NCBI GenBank assembly: GCA_903926205.1
Contig: CAIYID010000078.1
Location: 44,269 to 108,268 of the forward strand
DNA: 64,000 nt
Direction: 5' to 3'
Source: an uncultured Bdellovibrionales bacterium
GTDB taxonomy: Bacteria > Bdellovibrionota > Bdellovibrionia > Bdellovibrionales > Bdellovibrionaceae
Positions 44,374-51,712 of this stretch are shown here, in pieces. The notes beneath the pieces were generated by a model. It was not told the origin of the DNA. It made no database searches and worked only from the letters and a program-made list of their open reading frames with translations. The translations under genes were made by a program, and so were the position numbers. The stretch's first letter is position 1; every line of letters starts with the position of its first letter.

Positions 44374-44899
44374 AAGAGGCTCCTTTGTTTAAAATTAAAA
44401 GAGAAACGGGAAAGTAGATGGCCCAAAATACTGAATAGAGAATGACAACATCGGAGATTTGTAGAAAGCCCAAAGATGTCGTTTGAGAAAAATTAATTAA
44501 TTTAAAATTTTCCCCAGATTTATAAGTGAGGGGGCCAAAAATAGCGGCCAAAGCCGCTGCCCAAAAATATTTACCTTTAAAGAACCGGCCTAGCGCAGGC
44601 AATGTTCCTGCGAAAAGAAGCCAAAGAGTCATCAACCAAAGAGGTAAAAGTTGAGAACTGTTAGTATTTTCAAAATGTATCCATTCCCTATAAGAAGCGA
44701 GGCTATCAAAAGTCATTCCCACCAAAGAAAGTAAAAGAGAGAAAAAAATCGCTTTTATTGATTCGCCAAAGAAAAAGCTCCAAAGAAAGAGAGGAATTGG
44801 TATCAGTAATGTCAATAATTCGTATCCTGATTGAGCCATTTTTATACACGCGAACCAACCAAGATAATAATAAAAGAAGAAAATCCACTTTTTAATCAT
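44357..44899 (-). CDS. DUF2878 integral membrane protein
   Basis: A 180-residue protein with about five hydrophobic helices. Family-typical wording is LPLWLMTLWLLFAGTLPALGRF and AAIFGPLTYKSGENFKL. The N-terminus is WIFFFYYYLGWFACIK. It overlaps the preceding secreted-protein gene by 4 bases. DUF2878 genes recur beside DUF1365, DUF3833 and CFA-like methyltransferase genes in many Gram-negative bacteria; function unknown. Confidence 0.8.
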   Translation of the reverse strand: MIKKWIFFFYYYLGWFACIKMAQSGYELLTLLIPIPLFLWSFFFGESIKAIFFSLLLSLVGMTFDSLASYREWIHFENTNSSQLLPLWLMTLWLLFAGTLPALGRFFKGKYFWAAALAAIFGPLTYKSGENFKLINFSQTTSLGFLQISDVVILYSVFWAIYFPVSLLILNKGASCANSK

Positions 44900-45591
44900 G
44901 GTGGCGGCCGTTCGTAAGTGATTTCGACTTCCTGGGTGGCTCCATTTTTTGCTAAAATATTGGAAAGTCCCTCGTAGAAGAGTAAGTTTTTAGTTCTCGT
45001 GTCATAGGTCACTTGAATGTTTGGAGTTAAAAGACGTAAAAATAAGTTATCAGGACTCAGTCTAAATCTTTTTTCATTGGGACGTTGACCAGATTCTGCA
45101 ACTACAAAGAAATGATAGTCATTCAATTTGGACAAGACGACAAAATGAAAATTGAGTTTTTCTTTCTCTGGTAAACTAAAATTACTTTTTATATAATTAT
45201 CAAAGCCTTGTCCTGAGACCATGGTAGAGTTCATGGAAATATTTTTTTCAGTCAAAAGAGCTTCTTTTTTTTGCTGACTCAAGTGAACTAAGTTTTCTGC
45301 TGAGTTCAAAATTTGTGTTTCTTTCAATCCAAATCGATCATCCTCAAATTGTATGTCGGGCACAAGTGAGTTTCTAGAAAAATCGACTTTTGCACGAGCA
45401 AAGATATGGCCATCGGGATCGCAGTAATCAGTTGAAATAAATTTATTGAGACCCTTTTCATCGACATCAAAGTGATGTTTTTCAATGTAAATAAGTTTAT
45501 GATTGTCACGAGAACGTGCATAGCCTTGAACTTCAAGGGCCTGTGCGGAATTCCACAAAATTAAAATCCAGAGAATTGAATGAGTTTTCAT
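44896..45591 (-). CDS. Secreted protein of the photoregulated cluster, unknown function
   Basis: A 231-residue protein with a short signal peptide (HSILWILILWNSAQA). The mature part is beta-rich with VQGYARSRDNHKLIYIEKHH, FARAKVDFSRNSLVPDIQF and FVVLSKLNDYHFFVVAESG, suggestive of a lipocalin-like or lipid-binding fold. I do not assign a family. It overlaps DUF2878 by 4 bases and follows DUF3833 by 80 bases, so it belongs to the same arm of the cluster. Confidence 0.7.
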   Translation of the reverse strand: MKTHSILWILILWNSAQALEVQGYARSRDNHKLIYIEKHHFDVDEKGLNKFISTDYCDPDGHIFARAKVDFSRNSLVPDIQFEDDRFGLKETQILNSAENLVHLSQQKKEALLTEKNISMNSTMVSGQGFDNYIKSNFSLPEKEKLNFHFVVLSKLNDYHFFVVAESGQRPNEKRFRLSPDNLFLRLLTPNIQVTYDTRTKNLLFYEGLSNILAKNGATQEVEITYERPPP

Positions 45592-45671
45592 TTTTCCTCT
45601 TATTGTTTTTTATTACTATTTCTGCTTCCTCGTTGTCTGCGTTCAGTCACTCGAGTTTTATGATCGTTGGC

Positions 45672-46205
45672 CTATCTTTTAATAAAGGTTAACGTCACTT
45701 CTCCGAGATCAAATCCGTACTTGCTCATTTTTGATTTATTGAGCATGATTTTTTCATTCATTAAATACATCCAATCATCTAGTTTTACGTGATAATGGGA
45801 GCCTTCAATCTCGAGATCGAGTGTGTAAAGCCAGTGAAAGGCATTTCCATTCGTCGAACCAACGGCTTCGCCAATCACATCGGAAGCGGTGCCGATGTAT
45901 TGATTGTTTTTATTTTTCTTTATCGTCCAGACCCGACGACTTTTACTGCCATCCGTGTATTCAAAAGTTTCATCCAAGGTGCCAATACCGTCTTTCCAAT
46001 CAGCAAGCATAACACAGTGGAATCGTTTTTTTATTTTCCCTGAACGATCTTGAAAAAATCCATAAATATCCAAAGTCCCATTGAGATATTCTTCAAGTTT
46101 TAACTGAGGCTGTTCGCTAGCGTAATCTTTTACATCGACGGAAGTGCAACCGATGAGGAAAAAGGTGAAGAGTCCCATTATAAATTTTAAAAAATATTTA
46201 TTCAT
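45672..46205 (-). CDS. DUF3833 lipoprotein
   Basis: A 177-residue lipoprotein: the signal FLKFIMGLFTFFLIGC gives an acylated Cys at about residue 20. The body carries strong DUF3833 markers: LDIYGFFQDRSGKIKKRFH, LDETFEYTDGSKSRRVW, GTASDVIGEAVGSTNGNAFHW and LDDWMYLMNEKIML. The fold is thought to be lipocalin-like. AAGGA precedes the ATG. It is the first gene after merR and follows it by two bases. Confidence 0.85.
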   Translation of the reverse strand: MNKYFLKFIMGLFTFFLIGCTSVDVKDYASEQPQLKLEEYLNGTLDIYGFFQDRSGKIKKRFHCVMLADWKDGIGTLDETFEYTDGSKSRRVWTIKKNKNNQYIGTASDVIGEAVGSTNGNAFHWLYTLDLEIEGSHYHVKLDDWMYLMNEKIMLNKSKMSKYGFDLGEVTLTFIKR

Positions 46206-46207
46206 AT

Positions 46208-47245
46208 TTATTTCCTTGTCTGATAATTTCTAGTGAGTTTATTTTCGAAGTCTTTAAATGTGGTTAAAACTTCCGCGGGTCTTTTTAAAGAGACCGGAGT
46301 ATTATAGGCGCTTCGTCCTGCCAGCCAAACATGAATACTTGGCGCGAGCTGGCGATCAATAAAATTAATGTAATTCAAAAAATCGTCTTTAGCACCTTCT
46401 AGATTAGAGATCGTAGAAGAAACTAGCACGTGTGTCGCTCCATACCGCAAAGCGGCCTCGCAAAGCTCAGTTTTTGGAACATTTGGACCTAAATACAAAC
46501 GGTGAACTTTAGTTAAAGCCGCAAGAGTTGAGGCAATTAAAATTCCAATTTCGTGATAATCTCCTTCAGGAGTAGCCAAGACTAGACGGATCTCTTTTGG
46601 AATTGATTTTGTTTTTTTTTGCGATTGAGGAGGTGTTTGTGTCGCGCCGGAAAATGATAGCGCCGTTGCTGAAACTGAGTAGAGACTTTCCTTAATCATT
46701 GCGGAGAGAATATGTTCTTGTGTAACAGAAAATTGGTTCAATTCGACTTGTCTGTTCATCAAGTGGATCAAGGGAATAAGAAAATCATGAACATAAGATT
46801 GCGGCGTGCTATTTTTCTTTCGATCTAGAAAAATTTTTTCCGTGAGGTCCCAGTTAAAACTGTCTGCGGAGCGAATCATTTTATTAATTAATAATTGATC
46901 AGAAGTTTGAACCAAAGGCTGGACCAAGTTTTGTTCGGAATGGTTCTCGACCTTTTTTTGAAGTTGCTCCAGGTGCAGATCCGCAATTTCCCCGATGCGA
47001 TAGCCGCGACTTGTTAAGTCTAAGAGGGCACGGATCTTTAGAATGTCTTGCCTGGAATACTGTCTTCGACCGGAGGCCGTTCTGGTGGGAGCAACGGCCT
47101 TGTATCGAGATTCCCAGCCTCGAAGACTGAATTCTGAAATACCAGTTAGCTCGATGACTTGGCGTATATTGTAGACCGAGTTTTTCGCTTGGGGTTTTGA
47201 GCTCGGTTCTGAATTTGATTTTGAAATTACTTTCCGTTTGGACAT
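46208..47245 (-). CDS. MerR regulator with C-terminal cobalamin-binding domain (LitR/CarH type)
   Basis: A 345-residue predicted B12 photoreceptor regulator. The N-terminal MerR helix-turn-helix has LRGWESRYKAVAPTRTASGRRQYS (residues 41-64). The helical cap domain contains SVTQEHILSA with the E177-H178 pair of CarH-type proteins, but the tryptophan ten residues before it is Val167. The Rossmann-like domain has GDYHEIG (residues 228-234), the DxHxxG motif whose His ligates cobalt, then VLVSSTIS and VWLAGRSA. In this family adenosylcobalamin holds the repressor on DNA in the dark and light releases it. It heads one arm of a divergent cluster and likely represses both arms. Confidence 0.85.
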   Translation of the reverse strand: MSKRKVISKSNSEPSSKPQAKNSVYNIRQVIELTGISEFSLRGWESRYKAVAPTRTASGRRQYSRQDILKIRALLDLTSRGYRIGEIADLHLEQLQKKVENHSEQNLVQPLVQTSDQLLINKMIRSADSFNWDLTEKIFLDRKKNSTPQSYVHDFLIPLIHLMNRQVELNQFSVTQEHILSAMIKESLYSVSATALSFSGATQTPPQSQKKTKSIPKEIRLVLATPEGDYHEIGILIASTLAALTKVHRLYLGPNVPKTELCEAALRYGATHVLVSSTISNLEGAKDDFLNYINFIDRQLAPSIHVWLAGRSAYNTPVSLKRPAEVLTTFKDFENKLTRNYQTRK

Positions 47246-47266
47246 AATGTAACAGTAAACCCAATT

Positions 47267-47295
47267 TTTATAATTGTATAGATAATTCTGTACAA
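47267..47295 (-). promoter_or_regulatory. Candidate promoter of the merR arm
   Basis: On the minus strand TTGTAC (47295-47290), a 17-base spacer and TATAAA (47272-47267; 5 of 6 to consensus) point at the merR start 22 bases further on. The -35 box lies within the right arm of the dyad listed next, so a bound repressor would block it. Confidence 0.5.
47274..47295. promoter_or_regulatory. Candidate LitR/CarH-type operator dyad
   Basis: TTGTA (47274-47278), 12 bases, TACAA (47291-47295) form an inverted repeat; read another way, TGTATA (47275-47280) and TGTACA (47289-47294) are near-repeats 14 bases apart. TGTAxA-type elements are, from memory, similar to operators of LitR-family regulators. 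It is centred in the 96-base divergent gap, the expected site for autoregulation. Confidence 0.5.
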
Positions 47296-47302
47296 ATAGG
47301 AT
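47274..47302 (+). promoter_or_regulatory. Candidate promoter of the NTF2/FAD/DUF1365/CFA arm
   Basis: TTGTAT (47274-47279), a 17-base spacer and TAGGAT (47297-47302) point toward the NTF2-like gene. The boxes match consensus weakly (3 and 4 of 6), but the dyad lies between them in the way MerR-family sites usually do. Confidence 0.35.
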
Positions 47303-47341
47303 TAAGTTAGCATAAATAGAGGAAAGAAGACGGGAGTCGCA

Positions 47342-47821
47342 ATGTCAGAAATCAATAATCTGTGCAAAACAAATGAGTATAATGAAAAAATCATTTCTTT
47401 ATACCGAGATTTCAATGGGAAGAATCTTTCTCTATTAGATTCGTTTTATTCGAGCAAAGTAAAATTCTCGGATCCCAGCGTTGAAATTGAAGGATTGTCT
47501 CTCTTAAAAAAATACTATGCTCATGTTTATGCACCAGTGAATGAGATCCATTTTGATTTTTCAGAAATTCTTCATGAGGGCCATTGCTATACCGCTTCGT
47601 GGTTGATGCGTATAAGTGTAAAAGGTCTTAACGGTGGAAGACCATATAATGTAAGAGGGCTTTCTCGTCTGAACTTCAATCAAGAAGGTTTGATTGAAGT
47701 TCATCGTGACTACTTGGATCTTGGGGAAATGATTTATGAAAAATTACCTCTTCAGGGGGCTGTGATTCGTTTCCTAAAAAAATATTTGAATAATCAATGG
47801 AAAAAGCAGGAGTCTGTATGA
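47342..47821 (+). CDS. NTF2/SnoaL-like protein
   Basis: A 159-residue protein with the NTF2-like cone fold pattern: an opening helix (IISLYRDFNGKNLSLLDSFY), then KVKFSDPSVEIEGLSLLKKYY and VRGLSRLNFNQEGLIEVHRDYLDLGE. It is the first gene of the plus-strand arm, with a GGGAG site, and overlaps the FAD oxidoreductase start by 4 bases (ATGA). Members in similar clusters have unknown roles, perhaps as small lipid-pathway enzymes or partners. Confidence 0.78.
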   Translation: MSEINNLCKTNEYNEKIISLYRDFNGKNLSLLDSFYSSKVKFSDPSVEIEGLSLLKKYYAHVYAPVNEIHFDFSEILHEGHCYTASWLMRISVKGLNGGRPYNVRGLSRLNFNQEGLIEVHRDYLDLGEMIYEKLPLQGAVIRFLKKYLNNQWKKQESV

Positions 47822-49083
47822 AAATTGCGGTTATAGGGTCTGGAATTTCTGGTTTAGGAAGTGCCTATTTAGCGCAGCAGCAAGGACATGAAGTTCATCT
47901 TTTTGAGAAAGACGATTACTTTGGAGGCCACTCCAATACGATTTTAATTAATGATGGAATTTCTGAATTTTACGCCGACACGGGTTTTCTTGTTCATAAT
48001 CCAAGAACCTACCCGAATTTGATTGCACTTTTTAAAAAGCTCGAAGTTCCAACCTATGAAACCGAGATGACCTTGAGCATTCAGGTTTTGCAAGAGGGAA
48101 TCGAATGGGGTGGGCTCAATTTACAAACGGTCTTTGGTCAAAAAAGAAATTTGCTTCGTCCGAGGTTTTATCGAATGTTATTAGATATTCTTCGTTTTAA
48201 TCGTCAGGCACCAGAATTTCTAGTTAAAGCTTTGGCAAATAAAAATCAAACTCTTGGCCAGTTGTTATTGCAGAATCATTTTTCTTTAGAAATGCGCGAC
48301 TGGTATCTTATTCCGATGGCGGCGGCGATTTGGTCCACACCGGCTCAACAAATTTTAGATTTTCCAGCCTTCACGTTTTTGCAATTTTGTATGAATCATA
48401 ATTTGCTACAAGTTGAGGGGCGGCCAACCTGGAGAACCGTGACTGGTGGCTCCCGAGTCTATGTACAAAAAATAATCGATCTTTTGCCGCACAAATATCT
48501 TTCTACAGACATTAAGGCTGTACATCGTGACGCGTCCGGTGTGGTGATTGAAATAAATGGAAGTAAGCAAGTTTTTGACGTCTTGGTTTTTGCCACTCAT
48601 CCTGAACAAATACAAAAATTATTAAAAGACCTTCATCCTGATGAAAGCGAAATACTTTCCAAATTTAAATATCAACCCAATTTTGCCGTCGTACACTCGG
48701 ATGAAAGTTTTTTACCTGAAAGGAAAAAATTATGGTCTGCCTGGAATTATGTAACTTCAGCTCTGACTGGTCAGGTGAGTGTGAGTTATTTTATTAATGC
48801 GTTACAAAATCTTCCAACAAAAAAACCAATCATCGTGACGCTGAATCCTCATAAAAAGATTGAGACCGGAAAAGTGATCAAAACAATTCAATATGAACAT
48901 CCTGTTTTTGATCGGGAGACCATTCAGGCACAAGTTCAAGTTGAGTCTATTCAAGGGCGCGGAGGAATTCACTATACTGGAGCTTGGTTAGGCTACGGCT
49001 TCCACGAAGACGGATTGAGGTCCGCTCTTCGCTTTGGACGTCGAATGGGTTGGCAAGCGCCATGGGACGCTCAATATGAATAG
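47818..49083 (+). CDS. FAD-dependent amine-oxidase-like oxidoreductase
   Basis: A 421-residue flavoprotein. The dinucleotide motif is at the N-terminus (AVIGSGISGLGSAYLA), followed by the second conserved stretch LFEKDDYFGGHSNT. A C-terminal FAD motif is at YTGAWLGYGFHEDGLRSALR. The ATG at 47818 has AGGAG six bases upstream. In clusters with DUF1365 and CFA-like methyltransferases, homologues are thought to act on fatty acyl chains; an oxidase or desaturase step in methyl/furan fatty acid formation is a reasonable inference. The 3' end overlaps DUF1365 by 8 bases. Confidence 0.85.
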   Translation: MKIAVIGSGISGLGSAYLAQQQGHEVHLFEKDDYFGGHSNTILINDGISEFYADTGFLVHNPRTYPNLIALFKKLEVPTYETEMTLSIQVLQEGIEWGGLNLQTVFGQKRNLLRPRFYRMLLDILRFNRQAPEFLVKALANKNQTLGQLLLQNHFSLEMRDWYLIPMAAAIWSTPAQQILDFPAFTFLQFCMNHNLLQVEGRPTWRTVTGGSRVYVQKIIDLLPHKYLSTDIKAVHRDASGVVIEINGSKQVFDVLVFATHPEQIQKLLKDLHPDESEILSKFKYQPNFAVVHSDESFLPERKKLWSAWNYVTSALTGQVSVSYFINALQNLPTKKPIIVTLNPHKKIETGKVIKTIQYEHPVFDRETIQAQVQVESIQGRGGIHYTGAWLGYGFHEDGLRSALRFGRRMGWQAPWDAQYE

Positions 49084-49807
49084 CTGGCTCTATCTTGGTG
49101 AGGTTTATCATCAAAGATTTTATCCTCGTGAGCATCGATTGAGCATGAAACTTTTTTATATCTGTTTCCCGTTGAGTCGAATTTCAGAATTGTCTAATAA
49201 AATATTTTCAGTCAATCGTTGGAATCTTCTTAGTTTCTACACAAAAGATCATGGGGATCGCCAAAACAGTGATTTAGGAGTTGATTTAGGTGGCGCTTTA
49301 AGAAGTTGGGCTCTGGCAAAATTGCGTTCGGCAGGCTTCACTTATGAAATCACTGAAATTGAATTGCAAACCATGCCTCGAGTTTTTGGATTTGTATTTA
49401 ATCCTGTGAGTTTTTGGTATTGCTATCATGGTAGAGAATTAGTGGCGACCATCGCGGAAGTGAATAATACTTTCGGACAGACTCATTCTTATGTCATTCC
49501 TTCAGATCAGATGGCACATAAAAAAATTTTACAAGTTTCGCCCTTTAATAAAATAGAGGGGCAATATATTTTTAGTATTTTAAAAACTTCAGAGGAAAAC
49601 GAAGTTGTTATTAATTATAAAAAAGAGGAGCGGCCTTTGCTGATGGCTAAAATATCAGGACAAGCAATGGCGTGGACAATCGGGAATCTCTTCAAGGCGT
49701 GGTGGGCTCACCCATTAATGACCTTCATGGCCGTGTTCTACATTCATCTGCACGCATTGATTTTATATTTTAAGGGAGTTCCCTTTTTTGGAAAAAAAGG
49801 AATTTAA
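49076..49807 (+). CDS. DUF1365 family protein
   Basis: A 243-residue protein with the family hallmarks YLGEVYHQRFYPREHRL near the start, FGFVFNPVSFWYCY in the middle and VNNTFGQTHSYVIP. The C-terminal half has WAHPLMTFMAVFYIHLHALI, probably membrane-associated. Start ATG 49076 overlaps the FAD gene by 8 bases; a longer reading from 49034 lacks family support. It is a constant companion of CFA-like methyltransferases; molecular function not established. Confidence 0.88.
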   Translation: MNSWLYLGEVYHQRFYPREHRLSMKLFYICFPLSRISELSNKIFSVNRWNLLSFYTKDHGDRQNSDLGVDLGGALRSWALAKLRSAGFTYEITEIELQTMPRVFGFVFNPVSFWYCYHGRELVATIAEVNNTFGQTHSYVIPSDQMAHKKILQVSPFNKIEGQYIFSILKTSEENEVVINYKKEERPLLMAKISGQAMAWTIGNLFKAWWAHPLMTFMAVFYIHLHALILYFKGVPFFGKKGI

Positions 49808-49817
49808 GGAGGATTGA

Positions 49818-51020
49818 ATGATTTTTACCGAAACAAAGACTAAAAATAAGTTTTCTGATGGGACGAAGCTCATACTGAATTCTTTAAAAGAGATTTCTTA
49901 CGGAAGAGTGGAATTAAAATTTCCTAACGAAGAAGAGTTTGCTTTTCAAGGGGCCAAGGCAGGTCCTGTTGTTCGTATGAAAATCAATAATATTTGCTGC
50001 TTTGATATGATCTTAGAAAAAAGTGATATTGGTCTTGGTGAATCTTATATGCTGGGTTATTGGGAAACTGATGATATCTCGAATTTGATTGAACTCGCCT
50101 TGCTGAATAAATCCGCTTTAAAATCGGCAATGATCGGTGAGTGGCGCAAAATAATTCTCTACAAATTAAAACACTTATTTAATGCAAATAGCAAAACTGG
50201 TTCGCGGAAAAATATTCGAGCTCACTATGATCTTGGAAATTCTTTTTATCAGCTGTGGTTGGATCGTAGTATGACATATTCTTCGGCGTATTGGGGGCCG
50301 CAACCTGACTTGACCTTGCAAGAAGCCCAGGAAAATAAGTATGAATTCTTATTGAAACATTTAGGAGCCCAAAAAGGGGAGAGCATTCTGGAGATTGGCT
50401 GTGGTTGGGGAGGCTTTGCAGAGCATGCGGCAAAGCAAGGTTTCAATGTGACCGGAGTGACCATTTCTGAGGAACAATATGCCTACGCCTTGGCGCGGAT
50501 CCAAACGGCGGGACTAGCCGAGCAGGCGAAAATATTATTTTTGGACTATCGTGAAATCCAAGGAACTTTTGATCATGTGGTTTCTATCGAAATGCTTGAA
50601 GCCGTGGGTGAGAAATTCTGGCCAAATTATTTCAAAAAAATCAATGAAGTGGTTAAACCGGGCGGCTCCGTGGCTATTCAGAGTATCACCATTGATAACA
50701 ATGAATTTACTCGTTATCGAAAAGGAACTGATTTTATTCAGCAGTATATTTTTCCTGGTGGAATGCTTCCTTCGGAAAATCGTCTGAACGAGGTGATCAG
50801 TCCTCTCGGAGCCAAAAATATTCAATTCCGCCGATTTGGATTAGACTATGCTAAAACCTTAAGATTGTGGTGTGAAAAATTTTCTCAAGAATTAGGGCAG
50901 ATCAGCGCCTTAGGATATTCTTTGGAATTCCAGCGAATGTGGAAATTTTATCTCGGGTATTGCGAGGGTGCTTTTCGTGCAGGACAGATCAATGTTGTCA
51001 CTATGAGTTATCACCTATAG
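49818..51020 (+). CDS. CFA-like SAM methyltransferase of the cluster subtype
   Basis: A 400-residue fatty-acyl methyltransferase. Motifs are GLGESYMLGYWETDDISN, HYDLGNSFYQLWLDRSMTYS, ILEIGCGWGGFAEHA and TISEEQYAYA. Where canonical CFA synthases have E-H-V-G, this reads EMLEAVGEKFWPNYF, the variant typical of cluster-encoded homologues. A strong AAGGAGG precedes the ATG. It shares recognisable similarity with cfa at 32345 but is a distinct subtype, perhaps making a methylated rather than cyclopropane product. Last gene of the plus arm. Confidence 0.88.
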   Translation: MIFTETKTKNKFSDGTKLILNSLKEISYGRVELKFPNEEEFAFQGAKAGPVVRMKINNICCFDMILEKSDIGLGESYMLGYWETDDISNLIELALLNKSALKSAMIGEWRKIILYKLKHLFNANSKTGSRKNIRAHYDLGNSFYQLWLDRSMTYSSAYWGPQPDLTLQEAQENKYEFLLKHLGAQKGESILEIGCGWGGFAEHAAKQGFNVTGVTISEEQYAYALARIQTAGLAEQAKILFLDYREIQGTFDHVVSIEMLEAVGEKFWPNYFKKINEVVKPGGSVAIQSITIDNNEFTRYRKGTDFIQQYIFPGGMLPSENRLNEVISPLGAKNIQFRRFGLDYAKTLRLWCEKFSQELGQISALGYSLEFQRMWKFYLGYCEGAFRAGQINVVTMSYHL

Positions 51021-51042
51021 CGAAGGGATAATTTCAATCAGT

Positions 51043-51069
51043 TTGACACTTTTGAAATATCAATATAAA
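51043..51069 (+). promoter_or_regulatory. Candidate promoter of the 51128 gene
   Basis: A perfect TTGACA (51043-51048) and TATAAA (51064-51069) with a short 15-base spacer. Transcription would begin around 51076, inside the hexamer repeat. The short spacer lowers the score. Confidence 0.42.
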
Positions 51070-51072
51070 CCG

Positions 51073-51108
51073 CAACTTCAACTTCAACTTCAATTTCAAT
51101 TTCAATTA
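51073..51108 (+). repeat. Hexanucleotide tandem repeat in the 5' leader
   Basis: Six consecutive hexamers: CAACTT x3, CAATTT x2 and CAATTA. They fill the space between the predicted promoter and the ribosome site of the downstream secreted-protein gene. Slippage would alter leader length. Confidence 0.85.
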
Positions 51109-51127
51109 ACCTTTACAGGAGAAAAAA

Positions 51128-51637
51128 ATGAAAAAATTATTAGCCGCAATGCTGTTAGTTCTAGGTTTCATAAACATCGCGTTTGCTGATGCTTCGAATG
51201 TTAATACGAACGATGGTACTGAGATGTGGAATGTTTTAAAAGAACAATTTTACACTGGAAGACCGATCTCTATTGCAGAAGTATCAAAAGTAAATCAACA
51301 TTTTGAATTTGTGTTTAATGGTGGAATTGGCGGTGTGAAACCATTTCCGTTCGCTTCATTCTCTGTTTCAACTCAGCACGAAGGATATGTCATTAGCGGA
51401 AATGCAGTATATCTAAATAAAACTTTAATTGGAGGACCTCCTTTTTCGGCCACGGTACCTTTTATCTTTAATGTGAATCTTAAAGTCAGTTTAGATCAAG
51501 GAAGTCGCAACAGTGCTAAGATTGAACAAGGTTTCGCTTTAGGTGAGACTTATGAATTTCGCGTTAACGACATCAATGGTGAAGAGTATGTCATTGTCAG
51601 CTTTGGAATGAATGACTACGCTTGGACAAAACTGTAA
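51128..51637 (+). CDS. Secreted protein of unknown function
   Basis: A 169-residue protein with a standard signal peptide (KKLLAAMLLVLGFINIAFA, cut before DASN). The mature region is Gly/Asn/Phe-rich and beta-like (FEFVFNGGIGGVKPFPFASF). Cysteines are absent. No family recognised. AGGAG lies upstream of the ATG, and a strong terminator follows, so it is a monocistronic, possibly well-expressed gene. Confidence 0.72.
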   Translation: MKKLLAAMLLVLGFINIAFADASNVNTNDGTEMWNVLKEQFYTGRPISIAEVSKVNQHFEFVFNGGIGGVKPFPFASFSVSTQHEGYVISGNAVYLNKTLIGGPPFSATVPFIFNVNLKVSLDQGSRNSAKIEQGFALGETYEFRVNDINGEEYVIVSFGMNDYAWTKL

Positions 51638-51661
51638 TAGATTCAAAAAATAAGGTATTCT

Positions 51662-51695
51662 AAAAACCGGATTTTTAAAAAATCCGGTTTTTTTT
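51662..51695. terminator. Strong bidirectional intrinsic terminator
   Basis: The arms AACCGGATTTTT and AAAAAATCCGGTT form a stem rich in the CCGG core and flanked by A runs on one side and eight T on the other. It lies between convergent genes (51637 and 51713), so it can serve both. Confidence 0.85.
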
Positions 51696-51712
51696 AAATA
51701 TAAAAGAGTTTT

